Source of the DNA: Pseudomonas tensinigenes
Lineage (GTDB): Bacteria; Pseudomonadota; Gammaproteobacteria; Pseudomonadales; Pseudomonadaceae
DNA length: 64,000 nt
Assembly (NCBI RefSeq): GCF_014268445.2
Contig: NZ_CP077089.1
Location: 2,349,501-2,413,500, forward strand
Reading direction: 5' to 3'
The notes beneath the pieces were generated by a model, which saw only the letters and a list, made by a program, of their open reading frames with translations, had not been told where the DNA came from and ran no database searches. This document shows, piece by piece, positions 17,729-26,343 of the stretch; positions within the stretch are counted from its first letter, which is position 1; each line of letters starts with the position of its first letter. Both the position numbers and the translations under genes were made by a program.

Positions 17729-18415
17729 CTAGCGCAAGTTCAGTTTCGCCGCCGCACGCTCGGTGATTTCCGTGCGCAGCTTCAGCGATGGCGCGGCGCG
17801 CAGGCGTGCTTCATCGACAATCTCACCCGGCGCAGTCTCCGGGCTGCCTGCGTTGAACGGCGGTGCCGGCGCATATTCCAATTGCAACTGGATCAGTTGC
17901 GCCGCGTCAGCACCCACCAACTCTTCCGCCAGCACCAAGGCAAAATCAATCCCTGCCGTAATCCCGCCGCCGGTAAACAGATTACCGTCACGCACCACCC
18001 GATCCTTCACCGCGATCGCGCCCAGCGTCGGCAGCAGATCGTGATACGCCCAATGCGTGGTCGCCCGTTTGCCTTGCAGCAAACCCGCTGCGCCAAGGAC
18101 CAGCGAGCCGGTGCACACCGAGGTCACATACTTCGCCTGAAGGGCTTGGCGTTTGATGAAGTCCAGCGTCTGCTCGTCTTCCATCAATGGCCCGACACCG
18201 CCGCCACCGGGAATGCAGATCACGTCCAGACACGGGCAATCCTCGAACGTGATGGTCGGTTTCAGCAGCAGACCGGTGCTGGCGGTGACCGGCATCAGAT
18301 CCTTCCAGATCAGATGTACCTGCACGCCCGGCAACGAGGCGAGCACGTCGTAAGGGCCGGTCAGGTCAAGTTGCTGAACCTGTGGAAACAACAGAAAACC
18401 GATCTGCAGCGTCAT
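17729..18415 (-). CDS. inhA: DJ-1/PfpI family protein, isonitrile hydratase-like
   Basis: 228 aa from the ATG at 18415 (MTLQIGFLLFP), preceded by GGAGC. The DJ-1/PfpI fold is evident: LDLTGPYDVL, the nucleophile elbow TSVCTGSLVLGAAGLL with Cys in VCTGS, ATTHWAYHDLL and DRVVRDGNLFTGGGITAGIDFAL. This pattern matches Pseudomonas isonitrile hydratase, which converts isonitriles to N-substituted formamides; the symbol is tentative. It is divergent from a GlxA-type regulator that also carries a DJ-1-like domain, a common regulator-enzyme pairing. Confidence 0.7.
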   Translation of the reverse strand: MTLQIGFLLFPQVQQLDLTGPYDVLASLPGVQVHLIWKDLMPVTASTGLLLKPTITFEDCPCLDVICIPGGGGVGPLMEDEQTLDFIKRQALQAKYVTSVCTGSLVLGAAGLLQGKRATTHWAYHDLLPTLGAIAVKDRVVRDGNLFTGGGITAGIDFALVLAEELVGADAAQLIQLQLEYAPAPPFNAGSPETAPGEIVDEARLRAAPSLKLRTEITERAAAKLNLR

Positions 18416-18504
18416 TGTTCTTGCTCCATGAAAAAGGGTGGACGGCTTCACTGTAGGCGCGTAGGTTCTGGCGCATACGCCAATAACCCCACGAATTACG
18501 CCAA

Positions 18505-19488
18505 ATGCCCAAAGCCATCCACGTACTCGCGTTTGCCAATATGCAGATCCTCGATGTCACCGGACCGTTGCAGGTGTTCGCCTCGGCCAATGACCTCTGT
18601 CGTCAACGCGGTTTGCCCGTGCCCTATGCGCCGTCGGTGATTGCCAGCGAGGGCGGGGCGGTGATGTCCTCGGCGGGGCTGGCGGTATTGTCCGAACCGC
18701 TACCGCTGGAGCCCAGCGACACGCTGATCATCGCCGGCGGATGGGGCATTTATCCTGCCGCCGAAGATGTGGCGTTGGTGGATTGGGTGCGCGAACATGC
18801 GGCGAAATGTCGGCGCGTAGCGTCAGTGTGCACCGGGGCATTTTTGCTCGCGGCCAGTGGCTGGCTCGACGGTCGTCGCGTCGTCACCCACTGGACCCGT
18901 TGCGAACAATTGGCGCAGCAACATCCGAAACTGCAAGTCGAGGCCAATCCGATTTTCATCACCGACGGCCCGGTATGGACCTCGGCGGGTGTCACCGCTG
19001 GCATCGATCTGGCACTGGCGATGGTTGAAGAGGATCTGGGCAGCGACATCGCCCTGGACGTCGCCCGGCACCTCGTGGTGTTTCTGAAACGCCCGGGCGG
19101 GCAATCGCAATTCAGCGTGACCTTATCCTTGCAGAATCAAGGCAATCGCTTTGATGAGTTGCACGCCTGGATCGCCGAAAACCTCACCTGCGACCTCGGC
19201 GTCCCGACCCTGGCCGAGCAGGCCGGCATGAGCGAACGCAGCTTCGTCCGCCACTACCGCGCCGACACCGGCCAGACCCCGGCGCGGGCGATTGAACTGA
19301 TCCGCGTCGAGACGGCGCGGCGTCTGCTCAGCGACACCGGCCTGCCGGTGAAACGGATCGCGGCCAATTGCGGTTTTGGTAGCGAAGAAACGCTGCGCCG
19401 CAGTTTCCTGCGGGCGATTGGCGTGACGCCGCAAGCCTATCGCGAGCGGTTTTCGGTCAGCGCTGCACCCGATCCGGTGATGCCTTGA
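18505..19488 (+). CDS. GlxA-family transcriptional regulator (DJ-1-like domain plus AraC-type HTH)
   Basis: 327 aa. The N-terminal DJ-1/PfpI-like domain (about residues 1-200) has ILDVTGPLQVF, ASVCTGAFLLAASGWLDG and VTHWTRC, and the C-terminal AraC HTH pair (about 220-318) has LGVPTLAEQAGMSERSFVRHY, then IAANCGFGSEETLRRSF. It probably senses a metabolite and controls the divergent DJ-1 enzyme; the 89-base intergenic gap holds both promoters, and repeated GGCGCATACGCC/ATTACGCC elements near 18470-18500 could be its operator. Confidence 0.85.
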   Translation: MPKAIHVLAFANMQILDVTGPLQVFASANDLCRQRGLPVPYAPSVIASEGGAVMSSAGLAVLSEPLPLEPSDTLIIAGGWGIYPAAEDVALVDWVREHAAKCRRVASVCTGAFLLAASGWLDGRRVVTHWTRCEQLAQQHPKLQVEANPIFITDGPVWTSAGVTAGIDLALAMVEEDLGSDIALDVARHLVVFLKRPGGQSQFSVTLSLQNQGNRFDELHAWIAENLTCDLGVPTLAEQAGMSERSFVRHYRADTGQTPARAIELIRVETARRLLSDTGLPVKRIAANCGFGSEETLRRSFLRAIGVTPQAYRERFSVSAAPDPVMP

Positions 19489-19563
19489 GAGTTTCCAGCG
19501 GGGCTTCTTCGGGTTCAGATAAACTGCGCAGCTAATTCTGCCGACCGACTTCAAGGACGATGC

Positions 19564-20196
19564 ATGTCACTCAAACCGCTGCTTGCTCTGCTGGTACTCG
19601 TCGGGATGCTGGCCGGTTGCGCCTCGCCGCCCCCGCCACTGCCGGATACCCCGCAACGCCGTGAACTGATGGAGCGCATGTTTGCCAAGTCGACGATCAT
19701 GCTGTCGTTCAAGGAACTCGAAGCACGAGCTGCCGCCGAGCCGGGCGAACCAAAGCGCCAAGTCAGCGCAGACGAAGCTTTGGCCAAACATAAGCAACAA
19801 ATGAATGTCGACCTGCCAGCCGCGTACTGGCAGCAGCGCCGCGCAAACCTCGCGCAACTGATCGATGCCAGGGCCAAGGGCGAAGCCGTCGGTCTGGCGG
19901 CGTACAAAGAGAAGTACTTCGAGCAGTTGTCCCAGGCTCCGACGCCCATGCTAGCGGCTCTGGCCAATGCTCCGCGGATGGACGCGCTGCCAGAGTTTCC
20001 ATTAGTGCTGCCGAACGATCATCAACTCAGTTACTTCTACCTGATGACCGTCGCGGAAGAGACGTTCTGGGAGATTGAGCAGTTTTACCAGCACATGGCC
20101 GATCTGGATGCACAGTACGGCGTGTGCGCGCTGTACCCGGGTTGCTACCGACCGGACTTCCGCACGGCTAAGCCTCGGCTTCCGCCACCTGATTGA
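19564..20196 (+). CDS. Hypothetical lipoprotein
   Basis: 210 aa with a lipoprotein signal peptide (MSLKPLLALLVLVGMLAGCAS; lipobox LAGC, lipidated Cys19). The mature part is mostly helical, with charged stretches (RRELMERMFAKST, ADEALAKHKQQ) and two Cys near the C-terminus (YGVCALYPGCYRPDF). I do not recognise the family. Its 3' end overlaps the convergent gene at 20168-20557 by 29 bases. Confidence 0.7.
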   Translation: MSLKPLLALLVLVGMLAGCASPPPPLPDTPQRRELMERMFAKSTIMLSFKELEARAAAEPGEPKRQVSADEALAKHKQQMNVDLPAAYWQQRRANLAQLIDARAKGEAVGLAAYKEKYFEQLSQAPTPMLAALANAPRMDALPEFPLVLPNDHQLSYFYLMTVAEETFWEIEQFYQHMADLDAQYGVCALYPGCYRPDFRTAKPRLPPPD

Positions 20197-20557
20197 AATA
20201 CTTCGTCCGATCCGGGGTAAACGTCACCCGCATCTTCGTCCGCGAGCAGGTCAGCGAACGCTCTTCACTCAAATCGATATCCAGGTCCTCGCCGCGCAAC
20301 CCTTGCCACTGCGCCAGATACTTCAACGAGCCATATTTCTCGGTTTTCTTCAGGCTGCGGCTCACGCCACCTTTCCAGCCGAGTACCGGCAGTTCGCCGG
20401 CGAGGCATTTTTGCGCGAGGTCGGGGAAGCGGTTCGCCCGCTGGCGGCCGATTTCCCAGCATTTGATCAGGCCTTTGTCCGCGGCTTCCCAGAGTTGGGT
20501 GCGGGTCAGGCCGCTGCGAAGGGGCGTGTCGATGGTGCGCTGGACGTGCTGAGACAT
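20168..20557 (-). CDS. Small hypothetical protein (129 aa)
   Basis: It starts at MSQHVQRTIDTPLRSG (ATG at 20557) with AAGGAACC upstream; the open frame extends further without support. Notable segments are LTRTQLWEAADKGLIKCWEIG, FPDLAQKCLAGELPVLGW and SLKKTEKYGSLKYLAQW. It has no membrane segment and is basic in the first half and acidic in DLDIDLSEERSL. The function is unknown. Confidence 0.65.
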   Translation of the reverse strand: MSQHVQRTIDTPLRSGLTRTQLWEAADKGLIKCWEIGRQRANRFPDLAQKCLAGELPVLGWKGGVSRSLKKTEKYGSLKYLAQWQGLRGEDLDIDLSEERSLTCSRTKMRVTFTPDRTKYFNQVAEAEA

Positions 20558-20917
20558 TCTGGTTCCTTGAATTCGGGTTTTATTGGACAGCTCCGCTGTG
20601 CCCGTTGCGGTGGATGGTAGGGGCGGATGTAACAGCTGGCAACAGGGTATTTCCGGGTGTGACTGCGAGTTGCGGGGTAGGGATGACAGGGGGGATGTTG
20701 AGCCGCTGTAGTCCGCAGGTGTGTCCAACTGTGGTGAGGGGTTTTATCCCCGTTGGCCTGCGCAGCGGCCCCAAAGTCAGAAGCCCCGGTACTTCTGGAT
20801 GAGTGAGCTGCAGGGTTTTTGGGCTGCTTCGCAGTCCAGTGGGGATAAATCCCCCCGCCACAGGGATCCTACAAAGTCATCGTTTTGTGGGCTATTTCCT
20901 ACAGTCACTGGCGAACA
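20558..20917. repeat. Intergenic region with a second REP-like inverted pair
   Basis: About 360 bases without a gene. At 20729-20772 there is CTGTGGTGAGGGGTTTTATC...TTGGCCTGCGCAGCGGCCCC. At 20819-20863 the reverse complement of a similar unit appears (GGGCTGCTTCGCAGTCCAG...GGGGATAAATCCCCCC). This family (GTGGCGAGGGGATTTATCCCC type) differs from the TTCGCGAGCAGG family found elsewhere in the window. Confidence 0.75.
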
Positions 20918-22744
20918 TTACGGCTGCCACTCACTCTTTTCCCCGCTCAAACGTCGATCCAGAAAACTCGCCGCGCTGATCAACGCCAGATGCGTCAAGG
21001 CCTGCGGGGTGTTGCCCAAGTGCCGGCCATGGGCGTCGAACTCTTCGGCGTAAAGGCCCAGCGGGTTGGCATAACGCAGCAATTGCTCAAACTCCAGATG
21101 GGCTTTTTCCACCTGCCCGGCGCGAGCCAGGCATTCGACGTACCAGAATGAACACGCAGCGAACGCGCCTTCGGTGCCGGCCAGGCCATCGATATTGCTG
21201 TCGTCATTGCGATAGCGATACACCATGCCGTCGCGCACCAAGGTCTTTTCGATGGCTTCGAGGGTCGACAGCCAGCGTGGATCCTTGGCGCTGACGAAGC
21301 GCACCAGTGGCATCAACAGCATCGATCCATCGAGCGCGGTGCCGCCCTTGTACTGGACGAAATGCCCGCGCTCCTCGTTCCAGAAGTTGTCCCAGATATC
21401 GGCGTAAATCGCCTGTCGGGTCTGGTCCCACTGGGCGAACGGTGCCGGCAGCGAGCGCTTCGACGCCAAACGAATCGCCCGGTCCAGCGCCACCCAGCAC
21501 ATCAGTCGAGAATGCAGAAAGTGGTGCTGTTCACCGCGCATTTCCCAAATGCCGACATCCTTGGTCTGCCAGGTCTCACAGACTTGATCGACCACTTCGC
21601 GCACGTGTTTCCAGCCTTCGTGGGAAATCGCGTCGCCATATTTGTTGACCAGATACACCGCGTCCATCAGCTCGCCAAAGATGTCGAGCTGGATCTGCTC
21701 GTACGCGCCGTTGCCGATGCGTACCGGTTTTGCGCCGCCGTGACCGGACAGATGATCCAGTTCGGTTTCCGGCAATTCCTGTTGTCCGTCGATGGCGTAC
21801 AAAATATTCAGTTTCACCGGTTGCCCGTGGCAATCGCTTACCCGCCCGCGCAACCAGCCCATGTAGGCGTTGGCCTCGCCGACAAAGCCCAGGCGCATGA
21901 ACGCGTACACCGTGAACGAGGCATCGCGGATCCACGTGTAGCGATAATCCCAGTTGCGCTCGCCGCCCGGCGTTTCCGGAAGACCGAAAGTGGCGGCGGC
22001 GAGAATGGCGCCGTGTTTGCGCGACGTCAGCAGTTTCAACGCGAGGGCCGAACGGTTGACCATTTCCCGCCAGCGGCCGCGGTAAATCGATTGACCGATC
22101 CAGTCGCGCCAGAACTTCAGGGTGCGCTCCATGCACAAGTGTCCGGCGCCTTCGGCGAATCGTGGATCATCGGACGCACCGAGCATGAACGCTGCCGTTT
22201 CATCTTGCTTGAGCGTGAATTGCGCCACCGCCGCTTGGGCGTCGATCTGCATCGGCTGGTCCGAAGCCAGGCGCAGTGACGGTTGGCCGGCAGCGCTGAA
22301 CGTCACGTCTTGTTGATCCATCTGTGCTCGGGTGTCGGCTCGGGCGTAATCGTGGCGCACGGCGCAGCGCATCGTGAAAGTCGCCGAGCCGCTCACTACA
22401 CGAACCCGCCGCATCAGCAGCGGCAGGGCATCGTCACTGTCACCGATAGGCAGCAGATCGGTGACTTCCACCACCGCGCGCTCACTCAGCCAGCGGGTTT
22501 GCAGAACGTTAGTGTCGGGCAGGTAAATCTGCTCGCGGCGCGCGTCGGGCAAGTCCGGCGCCAACTGGAAAATCCCCGCGTCCGGGGTATCCAGCAACGA
22601 ACAGAAAATCGACGGGCTGTCGAACTCCGGCCAGCAGAAAAAATCCACACTGCCGCGATCATTGACCAGCGCTGCACTGCGCATGTCGCCGATGATGCCG
22701 TGGGCATCGATCGGGCTTTGTCGTTCCAGGTGATGCTCAGCCAT
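20918..22744 (-). CDS. Glycoside hydrolase family 15 protein (glucoamylase/trehalase-like)
   Basis: 608 aa, the normal size for bacterial GH15 proteins. The N-terminal super-sandwich domain starts with SPIDAHGIIGDMRSAALVNDRGSVDFFCWPEFDSPS, a family signature (short core quoted). The (alpha/alpha)6 catalytic part contains ERNWDYRYTWIRDASFTVYA, including the general acid/base region WDYRYTWIRD, and a late IDGLAGTEGAF segment where the catalytic base Glu is expected. It likely hydrolyses alpha-glucosidic bonds in the cytoplasm (no signal peptide). Its first 8 bases overlap the end of the SDR gene, so the two are co-transcribed. Confidence 0.88.
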   Translation of the reverse strand: MAEHHLERQSPIDAHGIIGDMRSAALVNDRGSVDFFCWPEFDSPSIFCSLLDTPDAGIFQLAPDLPDARREQIYLPDTNVLQTRWLSERAVVEVTDLLPIGDSDDALPLLMRRVRVVSGSATFTMRCAVRHDYARADTRAQMDQQDVTFSAAGQPSLRLASDQPMQIDAQAAVAQFTLKQDETAAFMLGASDDPRFAEGAGHLCMERTLKFWRDWIGQSIYRGRWREMVNRSALALKLLTSRKHGAILAAATFGLPETPGGERNWDYRYTWIRDASFTVYAFMRLGFVGEANAYMGWLRGRVSDCHGQPVKLNILYAIDGQQELPETELDHLSGHGGAKPVRIGNGAYEQIQLDIFGELMDAVYLVNKYGDAISHEGWKHVREVVDQVCETWQTKDVGIWEMRGEQHHFLHSRLMCWVALDRAIRLASKRSLPAPFAQWDQTRQAIYADIWDNFWNEERGHFVQYKGGTALDGSMLLMPLVRFVSAKDPRWLSTLEAIEKTLVRDGMVYRYRNDDSNIDGLAGTEGAFAACSFWYVECLARAGQVEKAHLEFEQLLRYANPLGLYAEEFDAHGRHLGNTPQALTHLALISAASFLDRRLSGEKSEWQP

Positions 22745-23537
22745 TGCCGCGAAACTCCGGATAGAGGCTCATGCCGCCGTCGATGAACAGGGTGGTGCCG
22801 ACGATGTAGTCGGCGGCATCCGAGGCGAGAAAGACCACCGCGTTGGCGACGTCCTCAGCATCGCCGATGCGTCCGTAGGGAATCAGTTCGAGCAGCTTCT
22901 CAGCGGCAGCGCCTTCGGTGGCGTCTTTATTGATCGCCGTGCGAATCGCTCCCGGGGCGATGCCGTTGATACGAATGCGTTGGTGGCTGACTTCCTGCGC
23001 GAGGGTCTGCATCAGTTGGTCGACGCCGCCCTTGGACGCGGCGTAATTGACGTGCCCGGCCCAGGGAATGCGCTGGTGCACTGAACTCATGTGGATGATC
23101 TTGCCGGCGGCGCGGGACACGCCTTCACGAACGCCTTGGCGATTGAAGATCCGCAGTGCGGCGCGGGCGCAGAGGAATTGGCCGGTGAGGTTGACGCCGA
23201 TCACCGCGTTCCAGTCGTCCAGCGACATATCCACAGCGGGCGCGTCTTTTTGCATACCCGAGTTGGCCACCAGAATATCCAGTGAGCCGAAGGCATCGAG
23301 GGTTTCGGCGAACAGCCGTTCAACCTCGTCTTCCTTTGATACGTCGGCGCGGATGGCGATGGCTTGGCCACCGTCGGCGACGATCTGCCGGGCAAGTGCT
23401 TCGGCAGGTTCGGCCTGTCGGTTGTAGTTGATGACCACTGCAGCGCCGGCAGCCGCGAGGGCTTTGGCGGCGGCGTGACCGATGCCAGAACTGGCGCCGG
23501 TGATCAGGGCTGTTTGTCCGGTGAGCGAGATATGCAT
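22737..23537 (-). CDS. SDR-family oxidoreductase (glucose 1-dehydrogenase-like)
   Basis: 266 aa from the ATG at 23537 (MHISLTGQTALITGASSGIG). Classical SDR features: TGASSGIG cofactor loop, DVSKEDEVERLF, VANSGMQ (NNAG variant), catalytic Ser in IIHMSSVHQ and YAASKGG (YxxxK), and a C-terminal VGTTLFIDGGMSL. It is close to glucose 1-dehydrogenase-type SDRs. It is coupled by overlap to the GH15 gene, which suggests glucose release followed by oxidation (inference). Confidence 0.85.
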   Translation of the reverse strand: MHISLTGQTALITGASSGIGHAAAKALAAAGAAVVINYNRQAEPAEALARQIVADGGQAIAIRADVSKEDEVERLFAETLDAFGSLDILVANSGMQKDAPAVDMSLDDWNAVIGVNLTGQFLCARAALRIFNRQGVREGVSRAAGKIIHMSSVHQRIPWAGHVNYAASKGGVDQLMQTLAQEVSHQRIRINGIAPGAIRTAINKDATEGAAAEKLLELIPYGRIGDAEDVANAVVFLASDAADYIVGTTLFIDGGMSLYPEFRGNG

Positions 23538-23634
23538 GCAATGGCGCGCCTTGAGTGAGGGCTTATTTAGCTGACCGGTTGCAAAGAGTGAGAGTTCATT
23601 CGGCAGAAAGGGCTGCGGTGATTTCGTAGACGCT

Positions 23635-23709
23635 TTCGCGAGCAGGCTCGCTCCCACAGGGGATTTGTGTACACCGCTGATTCACTGTGGGAGCGAGCCT
23701 GCTCGCGAA
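23635..23709. repeat. REP pair (REPIN)
   Basis: Inverted TTCGCGAGCAGGCTCGCTCC type palindromes at 23635-23658 and 23686-23709, between the divergent SDR and MFS genes. Confidence 0.88.
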
Positions 23710-23796
23710 AGGGCCTTCACATTCCACCAACAATTCCCCGCTTCCACGCCACCCGACCCTATGGCAACTTGGCGGCCCTTGATGAGGCTGCAGTCC

Positions 23797-24969
23797 ATGG
23801 CAAACCCCTACCGCGAATTATTCAACGCCCCCGGCGCACGAAATTTTGTGCTGGCCGGGATGATCGCGCGCATGCCGATCTCCATGACCGGTATCGGTGT
23901 GATCACCATGCTTTCGCAGTTGAAGGGTGGCTACGCTTTGGCTGGTGGCGTGGCGGCGACGTTTGCGCTCGCCACGGCGTTTTGTGCGCCGCAGGTTTCA
24001 AGGCTGGTGGACCGCTTCGGTCAGGGGCGGATTCTTCCGGTATCGGCGTTGATCGGCGGCGGCGCACTGCTGATGTTGCTGCTGTGCACGCGGTTACAGG
24101 CGCCGAACTGGACGCTGTTCATCTTCGCCGCACTGGCCGGTTGCATGCCGAGCATGTCGGCGATGGTGCGCGCACGCTGGACCGAGATCTATCGTGGCCA
24201 GCCGCAATTGCAGACCGCGTATGCGTTGGAATCGGTGCTCGATGAGGTCTGTTTTATTGTCGGTCCGCCGCTGTCGGTGGGGTTGTGCGTGGCGGTGTTT
24301 CCTGAGGCCGGGCCGCTGGCGGCTTTGCTGGCGCTGGCGATCGGCGTGACGGCGTTCGTCGCCCAGCGCAGCACCGAGCCGGCGGTGCACCCGCATGCGT
24401 GCGAACATCACGCCTCGATCATTGGTTCGACTGACGTTCAGTTACTGTTGGCGCTGATGATCGCCATGGGCGTTATCGTCGGCGTCATCGATGTGGTCAG
24501 CGTCGCGTTTGCCCAACAACAGGGGCAACCGGCGGCAGCGAGCATTGTGTTGTCCGTGTACGCCATCGGTTCGTGCCTGGCCGGCATCGCCTTCGGTGCG
24601 ATGCGTTCGAAATTGCCATTGCCGCAGTTGTTCCTGTACGGCGGCGTGGCGACGGCAGTGACGACGTTACCGCTGTTGCTGGCGAGCAATATTTTTGGCT
24701 TGTCGCTGGCCGTGTTCATTGCCGGACTGTTCTTCTCGCCGACGCTGATTGTGGCGATGGCGTTGATCGAGCGCATCGTGCCACCAGCCAAACTGACTGA
24801 AGGCCTGACCTGGCTGGTCACCGGTTTGAGTATCGGCGTGGCCGTCGGGGCTGCCGGCTCCGGTTGGCTGGTGGACGCTTTCGGTGCGCGCAGCGGTTTC
24901 TGGCTGGCGATTGCGGCGGGTGCGGTGGTGCTGGGTTCGGCAATACAGAGTCACCGCCATCTGAAATGA
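23797..24969 (+). CDS. Major facilitator superfamily transporter
   Basis: About 390 aa from the ATG at 23797 (MANPYRELFNAPGARNFVLAG), preceded by GAGG; an ATG at 23761 is the alternative. Twelve hydrophobic segments can be counted. The motif VSRLVDRFGQGRILP after the second helix is the MFS loop 2-3 signature. SAMVRARWTEIYRGQPQLQTAYALESVLDEVCFIVGPP (residues about 120-155) is characteristic of a sugar/drug efflux-type MFS branch. The substrate is unknown. Confidence 0.85.
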   Translation: MANPYRELFNAPGARNFVLAGMIARMPISMTGIGVITMLSQLKGGYALAGGVAATFALATAFCAPQVSRLVDRFGQGRILPVSALIGGGALLMLLLCTRLQAPNWTLFIFAALAGCMPSMSAMVRARWTEIYRGQPQLQTAYALESVLDEVCFIVGPPLSVGLCVAVFPEAGPLAALLALAIGVTAFVAQRSTEPAVHPHACEHHASIIGSTDVQLLLALMIAMGVIVGVIDVVSVAFAQQQGQPAAASIVLSVYAIGSCLAGIAFGAMRSKLPLPQLFLYGGVATAVTTLPLLLASNIFGLSLAVFIAGLFFSPTLIVAMALIERIVPPAKLTEGLTWLVTGLSIGVAVGAAGSGWLVDAFGARSGFWLAIAAGAVVLGSAIQSHRHLK

Positions 24970-24978
24970 AATTTCCAT

Positions 24979-25068
24979 TGTGGGAGCGAGCCTGCTCGCG
25001 AAAGCGGTGTGTCAGACAACATTCAGATTGAATGTGAAATGGCTTTCGCGAGCAGGCTCGCTCCCACA
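24979..25068. repeat. REP pair (REPIN)
   Basis: Inverted copies at 24979-25002 and 25045-25068, filling the gap between the convergent MFS and cupin genes. Confidence 0.88.
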
Positions 25069-25080
25069 GGATTTGCAGTG

Positions 25081-26214
25081 TTACCAGCCCCGTCCCGAGT
25101 TGACCCAGAAATTCACCGACAGTGAAGTCGACACCGACTCCACCTGATGGAACCAGCCCTCCGGCAGGAACAGCAGATCCCCAGCCCCCAGCGTTACGCG
25201 CAGGAACGTCACGTCCCGAGCGGCGGGGAAGCGCTCGTAGTCCGGCGCATCCGGGTTGAAATCGCAGCCATCCAGACCGCCCTTGGGCGCCGTCGACCAG
25301 GTGCCCAAGGCTTCACGATGATGCGGCGCGGCGAGGGTGAATTTCTTCTGCCCCCAGACCTGCGCGAAGAGGTTGTCGGTGTCGTCACGATGCAACGGCG
25401 TCAACGTGCCCTTCGGCCCGATCCAGATACGCGGCGGGATGAATAACGAGGCGTCGAAGTAGGCCGGGTATTTGATCTGTTGCATCAGCTGCGCCGGCAG
25501 GATGTTGTTGCCCATGTAGGCGGGTGGTTCGCCATTCGCACCTTTGGCCGCCGGTTTGTCCAGCGAGGCGATGAAGTCGGCCATCGACGTGGAGCGAAAA
25601 TCACGCTCGGTGGAGAAGGTCTTCTTCACGTAGTCGCCATGGCGGGTGATGCCTTGCAGCTCGGCGAAATGCACCAGCGATTGTTCACGGCTGAGCTTGA
25701 ACAGTGGCCAGTCCTGCAACGCATTGCTGATCACCACGGGAATGCCATTGGGCAGATAGCGGCTTTTGAACTCGGTGACCGACAGTTCGCTGCGCGCAAG
25801 ACGTTCGATGCTGCTTTGGGTTGGCAGGCCGGCAGTGAGTTTTTCACTGAAGCGCGGCGGGGTCGGGTAGCGCTTGTTCATGTCGACTTTTTCCGCCACG
25901 GCGCGGCCGTGCATCGCATGCTCGATGATCTGCGGCAGCATCGTTGCCAGACCCATGTTGCCGCCGATCTTCAGGCGCCCGCTGGCGAACAGCTCTTCGA
26001 CGTTGGCCATGCCGCTCATGATCCCGAGGAAATCGCGCTCGGCGACTTCAATGGTCACGTCCGGGCTGGCGTGGCGTCCGGGCACGGTGCGGCTGCTGGC
26101 CTTGACCTCGGACCAGTAGGCCTGCTGCGGACCAAACACGAATTGAAAAACGCCTTCGATGCCGACGGCGCCGGCATTGGCGAACAGTTTGCCCAGGATG
26201 CTCTGCAGGTCCAC
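25081..26214 (-). CDS. Cupin-like (JmjC/Cupin_8) putative Fe(II)/2-oxoglutarate oxygenase with SCP2-like N-terminus
   Basis: 377 aa from a GTG at 26214 with GAGGGAT upstream. Residues 1-110 resemble an SCP2 sterol-carrier-type domain (PDVTIEVAERDFLGIMSGMANVEELFASGRLKI, short core around 50-90). Residues about 140-375 form a JmjC/cupin-like domain: IPVVISNALQDWPLFK, the iron-binding HRD in TLTPLHRDDTDN, a Lys in WGQKKFTLAAP, and a distal His in GWFHQVES. Such proteins hydroxylate small molecules or side chains. It diverges from the pvdG-like gene, and a perfect PvdS-type box (26252-26275) lies about 40 bases before its start, so it looks iron-regulated together with pyoverdine. The biochemical role is unknown. 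Confidence 0.75.
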   Translation of the reverse strand: MDLQSILGKLFANAGAVGIEGVFQFVFGPQQAYWSEVKASSRTVPGRHASPDVTIEVAERDFLGIMSGMANVEELFASGRLKIGGNMGLATMLPQIIEHAMHGRAVAEKVDMNKRYPTPPRFSEKLTAGLPTQSSIERLARSELSVTEFKSRYLPNGIPVVISNALQDWPLFKLSREQSLVHFAELQGITRHGDYVKKTFSTERDFRSTSMADFIASLDKPAAKGANGEPPAYMGNNILPAQLMQQIKYPAYFDASLFIPPRIWIGPKGTLTPLHRDDTDNLFAQVWGQKKFTLAAPHHREALGTWSTAPKGGLDGCDFNPDAPDYERFPAARDVTFLRVTLGAGDLLFLPEGWFHQVESVSTSLSVNFWVNSGRGW

Positions 26215-26251
26215 GGTGATCCCTCATTATTGGTTTTGGCCTGAACAGTTA

Positions 26252-26275
26252 ACGAGCGCCTGTTGGGGGAATTTA
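26252..26275 (-). promoter_or_regulatory. PvdS-type iron-starvation box of the cupin gene
   Basis: On the minus strand: TAAAT, 16 bases beginning TCCCCC, then CGT. This matches the PvdS consensus TAAAT-N16/17-CGT exactly. The CGT element lies 38 bases before the GTG start. Confidence 0.75.
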
Positions 26276-26287
26276 CTGGTCGATGAC

Positions 26288-26311
26288 TAATTTGCCCGGC
26301 GTGGGATCCGT
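26288..26311 (+). promoter_or_regulatory. PvdS-type iron-starvation box of the pvdG-like gene
   Basis: TAATT, 16 bases beginning TGCCC, then CGT. One mismatch to TAAAT-N16-CGT. It is 33 bases before the thioesterase start and points away from the cupin box. Confidence 0.6.
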
Positions 26312-26343
26312 CTCTCTCTACAGATGAATTTTTCGAGGAAAGC

